From Streptomyces sp. RKAG293 (GTDB lineage: Bacteria > Actinomycetota > Actinomycetes > Streptomycetales > Streptomycetaceae), in contig NZ_JAJOZB010000001.1 in assembly GCF_023701745.1 (NCBI RefSeq), forward strand, positions 8,541,001 to 8,605,000: DNA of 64,000 nucleotides. The letters run 5' to 3'. Below, piece after piece: positions 8,373 to 17,400 of this stretch (the first letter of the stretch is position 1; each line of letters opens with the position of its first letter). A program made the translations under genes and the position numbers. The notes under the pieces are model-generated. The model did no database searches. It worked only from the letters and a program-made list of their open reading frames with translations, and had not been told where the DNA came from.

Positions 8373-9169
8373 GACAGCCGTCCCCTCCACAACGGGTATA
8401 TGTTGCCGCCCAGATCGGATCTTTCGAGAGCCTCCGCTATGGCTTTTCTGGAGGAGGAGTCATCTTCCAGATCTCCTTCCTCCGCCACGGCGTATGGCTT
8501 GACCAGCGGAGAAGTCTGGATGCCCGCCGTGCCGCTCGCTGACGTTCCGTCGCCGGTGCCCGGCCATATCCCGGCCGGGGCGACCAGTCGGATACCTCCC
8601 AAGCTGCGAACCACCTCCTCTATCGTCACGGCGAACGCCGAGTCGGCCGGCGCCGTGCAGTACGGAGGCCTCTTGACGAGAAGGCCCAGTACGGTGGGTG
8701 CGCGATGCGGGGCTTCGCGTTCGATCGGGCTGCCGGAGAACTGCCGGTGGTCATCGCACGGCCCGTCACACTGCAGGCGGAGGGCGTTGACGACCCTGTG
8801 CTTCGTGCTTCCGTACAGCAGGGAAATGTCGACGACACTGCCGGACAGAAAATCGTCGGAGTCCGATAATCGATGAACGGCTTTCCAGGGGTCGCCGTGC
8901 TTCACCCGATCGAAGACGGCTTCGGGAAGCGGTGGCGGTTGCTGGAATCCAAGCCTCAGTAACGCCAGGTCGGACAGCATGTCATGGTCCTTCAGCAGCC
9001 CGGTCGCGAACGTTCCGTCCGGCAGGCGAACCTTCAACGGCTCACTGTCGGACGGGCGATCCCGAAGGCAGTGCTCGGCGGTGACAGCAAAGTTCCGTGT
9101 CAGCCTTACTCCGAATCCCAGGAGGAGATCGTCGCGGAATATCTCTATGAAGTTCTCATTGTGCGTCAC
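8369..9169 (-). CDS. Trypsin-like (S1 fold) serine protease of the cassette
   Basis: 266 residues from GTG 9169; this start overlaps the upstream gene by 14 nt and has GGGGGG 8-9 nt before it. An open frame reaches 9232 but would bury the start inside that gene. The triad is visible: H33 in FAVTAEHCL, D67 in SDLALLRL, S145 in QFSGSPIE, where the usual GNSGGP is degenerate. No signal peptide, so it probably acts in the cytoplasm. The C-terminal part (about 180-266) is acidic and low-complexity, with no recognised domain. Cytosolic trypsin-like proteases beside TPR proteins are typical of bacterial conflict and signalling modules; the target is unknown. Translation appears coupled to both neighbours. 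Confidence 0.72.
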   Translation of the reverse strand: MTHNENFIEIFRDDLLLGFGVRLTRNFAVTAEHCLRDRPSDSEPLKVRLPDGTFATGLLKDHDMLSDLALLRLGFQQPPPLPEAVFDRVKHGDPWKAVHRLSDSDDFLSGSVVDISLLYGSTKHRVVNALRLQCDGPCDDHRQFSGSPIEREAPHRAPTVLGLLVKRPPYCTAPADSAFAVTIEEVVRSLGGIRLVAPAGIWPGTGDGTSASGTAGIQTSPLVKPYAVAEEGDLEDDSSSRKAIAEALERSDLGGNIYPLWRGRLS

Positions 9170-9719
9170 GCGTCGGACCCCCCGTTCGGTTCCAGAAGCG
9201 AACCCCCTTGCGCTTTCCGTGCCCATCGGCACGCGCCTCCGCGCGCAGCAGTTCGACGAAGCGCCGGTCCGCCTCCTCCGCTCTCCTGACCCCGTCCATG
9301 ACGATCACCCATAAGGGATCTCGGTCGGAGCGCCGGGGGTTGGTCTCCTCCTGGGTCTTCCATATACCCCAGGCATTGATCCACTCACGCATGGCCTCGA
9401 AGGTCTTTTCATGCGCCGCGAGGAGCTGATCGGACGCATAGATCTCGAGCTTGGCCAGGACGGGGGTGATGTCCGCCCGGTCGGTCTGGGGATTCCGGCG
9501 CTCGGGGAGGATTCCCGTCCGGAGCATCTCCCCGCGGTCGTGGGCAATACGGTGGATCAGGATCAGGGCTTCGTCGTAGACCGCCATACGCCGATCCCAG
9601 ACGCGCTGCTCGCGCTCACGCCTGGTGGTGGAGCGCTGCGCGATCCCGACGCTGCAGAGCGAAGCGAGGGCGCCCAGCGCGGTTCCGATCAGTACAGCTT
9701 CGGGGGGAGTGAGTCTCAC
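9156..9719 (-). CDS. Single-pass membrane protein, first gene of the protease cassette
   Basis: 187 residues, family not recognised. One N-terminal transmembrane helix (about 8-26, AVLIGTALGALASLCSVGIA) is followed by a charged, helical cytoplasmic body (REREQRVWDRRMAVYDEALILIHRIAHD and onward) rich in Arg/Glu, consistent with a coiled coil. It starts at GTG 9719 with no good ribosome site, so the start may be leaderless or wrong by some codons. Its stop overlaps the protease start, which indicates one transcript. It could tether the protease/TPR pair to the membrane; that is inference from operon structure only. Confidence 0.65.
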   Translation of the reverse strand: MRLTPPEAVLIGTALGALASLCSVGIAQRSTTRREREQRVWDRRMAVYDEALILIHRIAHDRGEMLRTGILPERRNPQTDRADITPVLAKLEIYASDQLLAAHEKTFEAMREWINAWGIWKTQEETNPRRSDRDPLWVIVMDGVRRAEEADRRFVELLRAEARADGHGKRKGVRFWNRTGGPTRDAQ

Positions 9720-9801
9720 GCCGCCATCGTGTCGCTGAGCCCGGCCGTACGGGCCCGTAATCAGCGAAGTGCGGCTCGGGGCAGGGCGCCATGGGCGATT
9801 T

Positions 9802-10413
9802 TCAGCCTGTCGGCCGGGAGGGGTGATGTCCCGTACCGCGGGGCGGATGCATCCCGGTGGTTCGGCACAGCCAGTCCTCGAGGGCGAGGAAATCCCGTTC
9901 GGTCAGGCCCCAACGGGGGTCGACACGGTGGAGGAGGGCTTGTCCCTGGTGCTGTGCGGACACCCAGGTGCGGTCGGCGTCGGTGATCTCATCGTCGACC
10001 CAGACGAAGGCGCGGCCTGCGGCCCACGCGACGAGGGTGCGGGTCTTCCAGTGCAGTCCAGCGCGTTCATCCAGAGCATCCACGGCACTTGGCTGATTCG
10101 GTTCGTCCTCGTCGGATGGCTCGGGCCAGCTCACGACCGGCAGGTCCGGCAGGCCCAGCAGCGGGGCGATGCACTCGTTCGCGTCGGCCATCCAGGTTGT
10201 GGCCCAGACCAGATCGCACGGCAGCGCGGCCAGCCGGGGGCCGTACTCGGGGTTGATCCTGGCCAGGAGCGGATGCGTACCGGCCCCCTGCGGGCCGGTA
10301 CTGGTCCGATACGTCGGATAGCCGTCGGGACGTTGTTGCGGTGTCGCCCCGAACGGGATGAGGGGGCCGTCGACATCGAGGAAGAGCAGTGGGCGTTGGG
10401 GGGAACCGGTCAC
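9802..10413 (-). CDS. HAD-like hydrolase domain protein, function unknown
   Basis: 203 residues from GTG 10413 (MTGSPQRPLLFLDVDGPL). HAD motif I is LFLDVDG with D13 as expected nucleophile and D15 as acid. A motif II-like Thr sits in VWATTWMADANE and a motif III/IV-like acidic pair in FVWVDDEITDADR. The family has the fold of phosphatases, but members of this type in Streptomyces have no known substrate. The frame stays open far upstream into the divergent methyltransferase gene; that part has no family features and is excluded. Confidence 0.75.
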   Translation of the reverse strand: MTGSPQRPLLFLDVDGPLIPFGATPQQRPDGYPTYRTSTGPQGAGTHPLLARINPEYGPRLAALPCDLVWATTWMADANECIAPLLGLPDLPVVSWPEPSDEDEPNQPSAVDALDERAGLHWKTRTLVAWAAGRAFVWVDDEITDADRTWVSAQHQGQALLHRVDPRWGLTERDFLALEDWLCRTTGMHPPRGTGHHPSRPTG

Positions 10414-10548
10414 GGTTGCACGATAGTGGCTGCCTTCGTCGAGTCCGGTCGCCCGACGCGAGCCACCGGGTGGTGTGTCAGTGGTGGCTACTACGGTGGT
10501 GGGCAAGGAAAAGTACGGATGAGCACGCGGGCGACCATCGGGGGACAC

Positions 10549-12009
10549 ATGACGGACCGGCCTGGACTTCCGGAGGATCTGGACCGGCCCGAGCGGATGT
10601 GGGAACGCGGCGCGGTGCTGGCGTTGATGGATGCTGTCAGCACACTGGGCGCCGAGTACTCCCTGAGTGATGACGGGTTGACGTGCCACCACTCCAACGG
10701 GAGCTGGACGCTGAACCTGCTGCCGGACGGCGGTAGGGCCTTCTTCCTCGGTCAGGATGTCGACTGCAGCGACACCACCTACGCGGGGGACGAGCCCGTC
10801 GATGTGCTGGTGGGCGCGCCGGACTGGCTGCCGAAGGACATGCTGCGCGAACTCGTCGACGGCTATGAGCTGGGCTACCTGTACTGGTGGGAGGACGGGA
10901 AGTGGGCTCGCGCGCCGTACCCGGACTTCGTCGAGGACGACGGGTTGATCGCCTCGTGCAACCGGGGCGTGCTCGACAGCGCCGCGCTGCTCGAGAACTT
11001 CGACATCGGGGATGCCGAACGGGCCAAGTTCGCCGGGCGGTTCATCGCCCGGGTCGCGGAGCGATCCGTCGACACGGCGTTGCTGAGTGAGCTGATGAGC
11101 CCCCACCGGTATCCGAGTGACAAGGAACGCGAGTCCCTCCTGGCGGCCGCCGAGGCACTGGCGCTGCGGCTGGGTGTGGCCGCGCCGGCCGACTCTCCCG
11201 GCACCCGGGTCCGGGAGGTCGCGGCGCGCTACGACGAGTTGGCCGAGGGCTACGACCGGACGGGACCGCCGTTCTACGCGCTTGCCGGGCAGATCCTCGT
11301 CGATGCGATGGAGCTGACTCCTGGCGGCCATGTGCTCGACGCGGGGTGCGGGCGCGGGGCGTGCCTCTTTCCGGCTGCTGCCGCGGTAGGGACGGCCGGC
11401 CGGGCTGTGGGGGTGGACATCTCGCCGGGCATGGTCCGCGCCACGGCCGCGGAGGCGGCTCGGCGCGGGCTGAGCCAGGTCGAGGTGCTGGTCGGCGACG
11501 CGGCCGCGCCGGAGTTCGTGGCGGGCACCTTCTCCGCGGTGACCTCCGGGTTCGTCCTGCGTCAGCTGACCGACGTGTCCGCCGTACTCCGCTCCTACGG
11601 CCGGCTGCTGCGGCCGGCGGGAACGGTGGGGATCTGCGACTTCGTACCGGGATTCCCGTCCGAGTGGGCCGACGTGGAGCGGGCCCTGGCTCCGGCCGCA
11701 CCGGTGGAGGACTCGCTCGCCACGCACCTGACGGCCGCCGGATTCACCGGAGTGCGGGAGAAGGACAGAACCGTCGAGCTGACCTTCGCCGATCCGGCGC
11801 AGTGGTGGGAATACCTGCCGTGGAGTGTGCACCGAGCGAGGGTGATGGATCTCTCTCCCGAGCAGCGGGAACACGCACGGGCTGCGGCCTGCGCAGCGGC
11901 GCAGCGGCTGGGTGCCCCGGACGGTTCGCTGGTGATGCCGGTACGGATCCGCTGCACCATCGCGACGCGTGCCCGAGAACTCCGCACCCCCGGCACGGAT
12001 GCCGTCTGA
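10549..12009 (+). CDS. Fusion of an unknown N-terminal domain to a class I SAM-dependent methyltransferase
   Basis: 486 residues from ATG 10549, preceded by GGGGGA; ATG 10519 with AAGGAA upstream is an equally possible start and adds 10 residues. Residues 1-215 are an acidic domain that I do not recognise (LPDGGRAFFLGQDVDCSDTT, WLPKDMLRELVDGYELGYLYWWEDG). Residues about 225-470 are a Rossmann-fold methyltransferase: motif I is VLDAGCGRG at 262-270, followed by VGVDISPGMVRAT and VLVGDAAAPEF. It resembles UbiE/menaquinone-type small-molecule methyltransferases, but the substrate cannot be told. The fusion of a sensor-like domain and a methyltransferase is uncommon in my experience. Confidence 0.75.
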   Translation: MTDRPGLPEDLDRPERMWERGAVLALMDAVSTLGAEYSLSDDGLTCHHSNGSWTLNLLPDGGRAFFLGQDVDCSDTTYAGDEPVDVLVGAPDWLPKDMLRELVDGYELGYLYWWEDGKWARAPYPDFVEDDGLIASCNRGVLDSAALLENFDIGDAERAKFAGRFIARVAERSVDTALLSELMSPHRYPSDKERESLLAAAEALALRLGVAAPADSPGTRVREVAARYDELAEGYDRTGPPFYALAGQILVDAMELTPGGHVLDAGCGRGACLFPAAAAVGTAGRAVGVDISPGMVRATAAEAARRGLSQVEVLVGDAAAPEFVAGTFSAVTSGFVLRQLTDVSAVLRSYGRLLRPAGTVGICDFVPGFPSEWADVERALAPAAPVEDSLATHLTAAGFTGVREKDRTVELTFADPAQWWEYLPWSVHRARVMDLSPEQREHARAAACAAAQRLGAPDGSLVMPVRIRCTIATRARELRTPGTDAV

Positions 12010-12084
12010 CCGACTGGATCCATTGCCGGTACCAACCCGAACCGCTGCCGACTCCCCACACCGGAGCCGTCACGTCGCAGGCGC

Positions 12085-12414
12085 TCAGATCAGCAGGAGC
12101 CCCGCGATGACCGACGCCGCGTTGGCCGTCACGGATGCCGCGTAAGGGACCGGGCCGGTCAGCCGGAGCAGACGGCGGAGGAGCAGCGCCTCCACCACGC
12201 ATACGGCTGCTTCGGCCGCGGCGAAGTACGCCCAGTAGTCGGCGGCCGGGACGTGGGCGAGGAACCACCAGAGGGGCGGGTGCGTCACACAGTTGACCAT
12301 CAGGGCGGCGGCACCGGCGCGCGCCGGCCGGACGCGGGCCGGTACGGTGAGCGCCGCGACGTAGACAGGGACCTCGACGAGCAGAGTCAGGGCGAGGGCG
12401 AACAGGTACGGCAC
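12085..12414 (-). CDS. Small integral membrane protein, function unknown
   Basis: 109 residues with about four hydrophobic segments (1-25, 33-52, 58-75, 88-108). The pattern LLVEVPVYVAAL and NCVTHPPLWWFLAHVPAADYWAYFAAAEAAV is recurrent in actinobacterial uncharacterised membrane proteins. It starts at 12414, divergent from the 337-residue membrane protein gene at 12444, so the two share a 29-bp promoter space. No enzyme motif is visible. Confidence 0.65.
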   Translation of the reverse strand: MPYLFALALTLLVEVPVYVAALTVPARVRPARAGAAALMVNCVTHPPLWWFLAHVPAADYWAYFAAAEAAVCVVEALLLRRLLRLTGPVPYAASVTANAASVIAGLLLI

Positions 12415-12443
12415 GGCGGGATCGTGTCACGGGGAGGGGACGG

Positions 12444-13457
12444 ATGGCGAGCGCGCAGGCGGCGGGCCTGCCCGCCGTGCGGGGGCTGGGCGCCGCGCCG
12501 GTGGTGGGGTTCGTGTGCGCGGCGGCCGTCGCACTGGTGGCGGCGCTGCGGCTGCCGGCCGGGACGGCCGTCCTAGGGCTGGCGACGTTCGGAATCCTGC
12601 ACAACGTGCTGGAGCTTCGGTACGTGGCCGGCCGCTTCGAAGGGGTGCTGCGCGGACCGTTCCTGCGGCTGCTGGGTCTGCTGATCACGGGGATCGTGGT
12701 GTGCCGTCTGCTGCCGCCGTCGACGGTGACGCGCACCGGCGAGATCCTGCTGGCCTACGGGCTGCTGGGCACCGCGTGTGTGCACGCGCTGCGCTCCCGG
12801 CCGCCCCTGCTGGCGGCCTCGGTCACCGTGCTCGCGGCGGCGGCCGGCACCTCACTGGCCTTCCCCGCCTATCACTTCGTGGTGCTGACGCATCTGCACA
12901 ACATCGTGCCGCTGCTCTTCCTGTGGGAGTGGTCGCGCCGGTTGCCGCAAGGGCGGGCCACTTTCCGCGCGGTGCAGTGCGGGTGGGTCCTGGCCGTGCC
13001 CACGCTGCTGATGGCCGGGGTGTTCGATCACTGGCTGGCCGCCGGTACGGCCTGGACGGACCGGTTGTCCGCCGCGTACACGCCGCCGGCCTGGCTGGAC
13101 TCGACGGTGAGCCTGCGCTTCGTCGCCGTGTTCGCCTTCCTGCAGACCATGCACTACGTGGTCTGGGTCTGGTTCCTGCCGCGTTACGCGCCCGACGCCA
13201 CGCGGTCGTTCGAGCGGCGCGTGCCGGTACTGCGCGGCTGGCGGGCCTGGGCGCTGGGCCTGGGCGTGGCCGCCGCGCTGGCGTCACTGTTCGCGACGGA
13301 CTACGCACAGGGCAAGGCGCTGTACGCGGCGATCGCGAGCTACCACGCCTATCTGGAGTTTCCGGTCCTGCTGATGCTCATTCTGGGGATGGGTCCGGCC
13401 CGGGCTCCGGTCGCCGGGCCCGTCGAAGGGAAGAACGCACGTGTCTCTACTTGCTGA
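12444..13457 (+). CDS. Polytopic membrane protein with conserved His-containing helices, function unknown
   Basis: 337 residues with about eight to nine transmembrane helices. Several helices carry His in helix-end positions: FGILHNVLELRY, FPAYHFVVLTHLHNIVPL, LQTMHYVVWVWFLPR and ASYHAYLEFPVLL. Such a set of intramembrane His residues is seen in metal- or haem-binding membrane enzymes, for example Brp/Blh-type carotenoid cleavage proteins, but I cannot confirm homology. GGAGGGGA precedes ATG 12444. The end overlaps the start of a 43-codon membrane peptide gene, suggesting an operon. Confidence 0.65.
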   Translation: MASAQAAGLPAVRGLGAAPVVGFVCAAAVALVAALRLPAGTAVLGLATFGILHNVLELRYVAGRFEGVLRGPFLRLLGLLITGIVVCRLLPPSTVTRTGEILLAYGLLGTACVHALRSRPPLLAASVTVLAAAAGTSLAFPAYHFVVLTHLHNIVPLLFLWEWSRRLPQGRATFRAVQCGWVLAVPTLLMAGVFDHWLAAGTAWTDRLSAAYTPPAWLDSTVSLRFVAVFAFLQTMHYVVWVWFLPRYAPDATRSFERRVPVLRGWRAWALGLGVAAALASLFATDYAQGKALYAAIASYHAYLEFPVLLMLILGMGPARAPVAGPVEGKNARVSTC

Positions 13458-13572
13458 TATCGCTCCCGATCCGCCCTCCTCGGGCGGGCATGTCGTCCTC
13501 ACGGTGGTGGGGGTTCTGCTGCTGGTCGGTGTCCTGGTGCTCGTCATGGTCGCGCTGTCCCGCCGCAAGTGA
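13441..13572 (+). CDS. 43-residue single-pass membrane peptide
   Basis: GTG 13441 has GAAGGGAAG about 8 nt upstream and lies inside the last codons of the preceding membrane protein, so it is probably translationally coupled. The peptide has a short Pro-rich head (MSLLADIAPDPPSSGG), one transmembrane helix (HVVLTVVGVLLLVGVLVLVMVAL) and a positive tail (SRRK). This looks like a small accessory subunit of the upstream membrane protein; that role is inferred from position and size. Confidence 0.55.
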   Translation: MSLLADIAPDPPSSGGHVVLTVVGVLLLVGVLVLVMVALSRRK

Positions 13573-13574
13573 GC

Positions 13575-13655
13575 GGCGGGAACCGAGCGCGGGAACCGAA
13601 CGGCGGGAACCGAACGGCGGGAACCGAGCGGCTGGAACCGAACGGCGGAACCCGG
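13575..13655 (+). repeat. Short tandem repeat, about six copies of a 13-14-bp unit
   Basis: Copies of GCGGGAACCGAACG with small changes (GAGC/GAAC, one GCTGG variant) begin just after the stop of the small membrane peptide gene. No open frame with protein-like content crosses it. It may be a variable-number tract in the 3' untranslated region. Confidence 0.7.
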
Positions 13656-13860
13656 CGACCACGGTCATGCACCGGCCACCTCGGCGGCGCGCGTCAGCGA
13701 CGGATCAGGCGGACATGGGTGACCGCAGCGGAGCTGACCTGCTCGGCCACCTGATAGCCGTCGATCGCGTCGCCCATCGTCGAACAGGCGCACGCGGGTG
13801 CGGATGAATCTGCGTCGAACGAGACACGGCCGAATCGACAGCTCCTCCGAGAATTCTCCC

Positions 13861-14253
13861 TCAGGCGAGGTCGATGTGGACGCTGGTGGACTTCACGCGG
13901 GCGGTCGCCTGCATGCCGACCTGCAGCTGCAGCTCCTCGACGGCCTCGCGGGTGAGCAGTGAGACCAGCCGGTGGGGCCCGGCCTGGATCTCGACCTGGG
14001 CGGCGACGTCGCCCAGCTTCACCGCGGTGACGATGCCGGAGAAGGCGTTGCGCGCGGATGTGTACGCCTCGCCGTTCTCCGCGGCGGCCTCCTGCGCGAC
14101 TTCCACGCAGAAGGCGGCAAGATCCGGGCCGTCGACGAACCGGCGGGTGTTCTCGCGATGGGTGGGGAAACGGCCGGCATCCGCCCAGCGCCGCGCCGTG
14201 TCGACGCTCACGCCGAGCAGGTTCGCCGCCTGACCAATGGTGTAGGACTCCAT
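13861..14253 (-). CDS. MerR-type HTH plus TOBE (molbindin) domain protein
   Basis: 130 residues. Residues 1-50 are an excisionase/MerR-like helix-turn-helix (YTIGQAANLLGVSVDTARRWADAGRFP). Residues about 66-130 are a TOBE/molbindin domain (NAFSGIVTAVKLGDVAAQVEIQAG through ATARVKSTSVHIDLA), which in ModE and molbindins binds molybdate or tungstate. This HTH-TOBE layout is common in actinobacteria and usually accompanies molybdate uptake or molybdoenzyme genes, none of which are near here. It is divergent from the Tc toxin genes with 230 bp between starts, so an effect on them is possible but unsupported. Confidence 0.85.
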   Translation of the reverse strand: MESYTIGQAANLLGVSVDTARRWADAGRFPTHRENTRRFVDGPDLAAFCVEVAQEAAAENGEAYTSARNAFSGIVTAVKLGDVAAQVEIQAGPHRLVSLLTREAVEELQLQVGMQATARVKSTSVHIDLA

Positions 14254-14483
14254 GAGCCGAACACTAAACCCAACTCCGTGCGCTTCCGTCGGCGGCAGCG
14301 CTGGTGGGCGCGGTTTCGGAGACCCTCACGCGACACGTCACCACCCGCTCCACGACCGGTGGCCGGTGCTCCGGTCCGCTGACCGGAACGCGGCATGACA
14401 GGGGGCTCCCGCCGCTCCCATGCTGCAGACCGTCAGTCCGACTCCTTCGTGGGATTCGGCGATGTCGAAGCGGGGGCGGGTCA

Positions 14484-17400
14484 ATGAGCGGCGGAGCGGA
14501 TTCCACGGCGGAGGGTGCGGTGCTGTCGCTGCCGAAGGGCGGCGGTGCGGTAGGCGGCATAGGGGAGACGTTCACTCCGGACCTGTTCACCGGGACGGGG
14601 AACTTCACGGTGCCGATCACGGTCCCCGCCGGCCGGCTCGGCTTGGCACCGCACCTGTCGCTGGGTTACAGCACCGGTAACGGGAACGGGTCGTTCGGGC
14701 TGGGGTGGCAGCTGAGTCTGCCGGGGGTGTCCCGTAAGACGTCCCGAGGCATTCCCCGCTACGCGGACCCGGCGACGGCCGGGCCCGCCGGGCCCGGGGC
14801 GGACCCGGCCGATGTGTTCGTCCTGTCGGGGGCCGAGGATCTGGTTCCCGTCGACGGCGGCCGGCCGGGCCGGGTGCGGTACCGGCCGCGGACGGAGGGC
14901 CTGTTCGCCCGGATCGAGCACGTCAGGGACGCCTCCGGCAACTACTGGGAGGTCCGCGGGAAGGACGGTCTGCTGACCCGTTACGGGACGCCCCGGCCGG
15001 CCGGCGCCGACGCCACCTGGCGCGACCCCGCGGTGGTCGCTGATCCTGATGATCCCGACCGGGTGTTCGCGTGGCGGATCACCCGTACCGAGGACGCGCT
15101 GGGCAACGTGATCCGCTACGACTACCTGCGCGACCACGGCCAGGAGCCGGGACACACGTGGGACGGCCCGCTGCTCGCCCGGATCTCCTACGCGGACTAC
15201 GGAGACCGGGCCGAACCGTCGTTCCTCGTCGCGGTGGACTTCGACTACGAGTCGCGGCCCGACGCGTTCTCGGACCACCGGCCCGGGTTCGAGGTGCGGA
15301 CGTCGTTGCGCTGCCGCACCGTCCGGGTGACCACGCACGCAGCGGACGGCATCGCCCGGGTGGCCCGTGAGTGCCGGTTCGCCTACCAGCAGGCCGGGTT
15401 CAACGGTGTATCGCTGCTCACGCGCGTCGACGTGGTCGGGATCGACGACCAGGTTCTGCCGCCAGGCCAGGACCCGCCGCCACGCCAGGATCTCCCCTCG
15501 GGCCAGGATCTGCCCCCGGGCCAGGACCCGCCGCCGGCCCAGGATCCGCTGCTGGAGAACCTGCCGCCGCTGACCTTCGCCTACTCGGGTTTCGATCCGG
15601 CCGGGCGCCGGTTCGAGGCGCTGGCCGGGCCGGCCCTGCCGACGGCGTCGCTGGGCGACCCGACGCTGACCCTCGTCGACCTACAGGGAACGGGACTTCC
15701 CGACCTGGTCGAGCTCGGGGCCACGAAGCGCGTATGGCGCAACGCCGGCGGCGGCCGGTTCGAGCTCCCCCGTCAGCTGGCCCAGGCGCCGCCGGTGTCC
15801 CTCGCCGATCCCGGGGTGCGCTTCATGGACGCTGACGGTGACGGTCGCGCCGATCTGGTCGTGCCCGAGACGACCTCGGGCGGACGGACCGCGGGGGTGA
15901 CGGCCGGCTACTACCCGATGACGTTCGCGGGCGGCTGGAGCCACCGCTCGTTCCGGCGCTACCGGCAGTCGCCGTCGGCCCGGCTCTCCGATCCGAACGT
16001 GAAACTGGTGGACCTGACCGGTGACGGGCTGACCGACGTGCTGCGTTCGGGTACCCGTCTGGAGTGCTGGTTCAACGACCCCGATCCGAGCAAGGCGTGG
16101 CAGCGCACCGCACAGAGCACCGCCCCGCTCGTGGATCTGGCGGATCCCCGGGTGCGGTTCGCGGACATGACCGGCGACGGACTGCAGGACATCGTGCTGC
16201 TCCGCAACGGGAACGTCGCGTACTGGCCGAACCAGGGCCACGGACGCTGGGGAGCGCGCGTCACGATGCGCCGGTCGCCCCGGCTGCCCGACGGCTTCGA
16301 TCCGCGCCGGGTGCTGCTCGGCGACGTCGACGGGGACGGCGCGGCCGACCTGATCTATGTCGACCACGGGCGGGTGCTGCTGTGGGGCAACCGGTCCGGC
16401 AACGCCTGGACCGAACAGCCGGTGACGATCACCGGCACTCCGGCTGTGACGGGCAGCGACTCCCTCCAGCTGTCCGACGTGTACGGGACCGGGATGGCCG
16501 GCCTGCTCTTCAGCCGGGCCGCGGACGGTTCGGGGAGGCCGCACCTGCGCTTCCTGGACTTCGCCGGTGGCGTCAAGCCGCACCTGCTGACCGTGATGGA
16601 CAACCACCTCGGCGCCACCACTCAGGTCACGTACGCGCCGTCGACACAGGAGTACCTCCGCGACCAAAGCTATCCGGAGACACGCTGGCGCACCACCCTC
16701 CCGTTCCCGGTGCACGTGGTGTCCCGGGTCGAGGTGGCCGACGCGATCTCGGGCGGCCGGCTGACCACGAAGTACCGCTACCACCACGGCTACTGGGACG
16801 GCGTGGAGCGGGAGTTCCGCGGCTTCGCGATGGTCGAACAGCTGGACAGCGAATACTTCGGCACGGCGCCCACGACAGGGCCCGGCGCGGTCCCGGACGG
16901 GCACTTCTCGCCGCCCACCCTCACGAAGAGCTGGTTCCACCCGGGACCGGTCGCCGCCGTCGAGGCGGGGGAGTGGACCGAACTGGATCTGCGGCACGAG
17001 TACTCCGGCCTGGACGTACCGATGCTGTCCCGCCCGCCGGGGCAGACCGCCTTCCTGGCCGCCCTGCCCCGAAGCGCCCGCAGGGCCGCGCTGCGGACCC
17101 TGCGCGGCCAGTTGCTGCGCACGGAGCTGTACGGCCTGGACGGCACCGACCGCGAGCACCGCCCCTACACCGTCACCGAGTCGATCTCCGGAATGCGGGA
17201 GGAGTCGCCCGTGCCGGACCAGGGTCAGTCGACGGACGTGCGGGAACGGATCTTCTTCCCGTTCGGCCTCGGCAGCCGGACCACGCAGTACGAGCGCGGT
17301 GACGAACCGATGACCCGGTTCGCCTTTCCCGTCGGCCATGACGCCTACGGGTTCCCGGCAGGGCAGCTCTCCATCGCCGTCCCCCGGGGCCGCGACCCGA

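Noticed and set aside
10414..11874. Upstream extension of the HAD frame on the minus strand
   Set aside because: It lies antisense to the methyltransferase and lacks protein-like content; HAD motif I begins just after GTG 10413.
14304..14483. Upstream extension of the TcB-TcC frame
   Set aside because: The extension is Arg/Pro-rich and has no family features; ATG 14484 has a purine-rich stretch before it and starts the family-like sequence.
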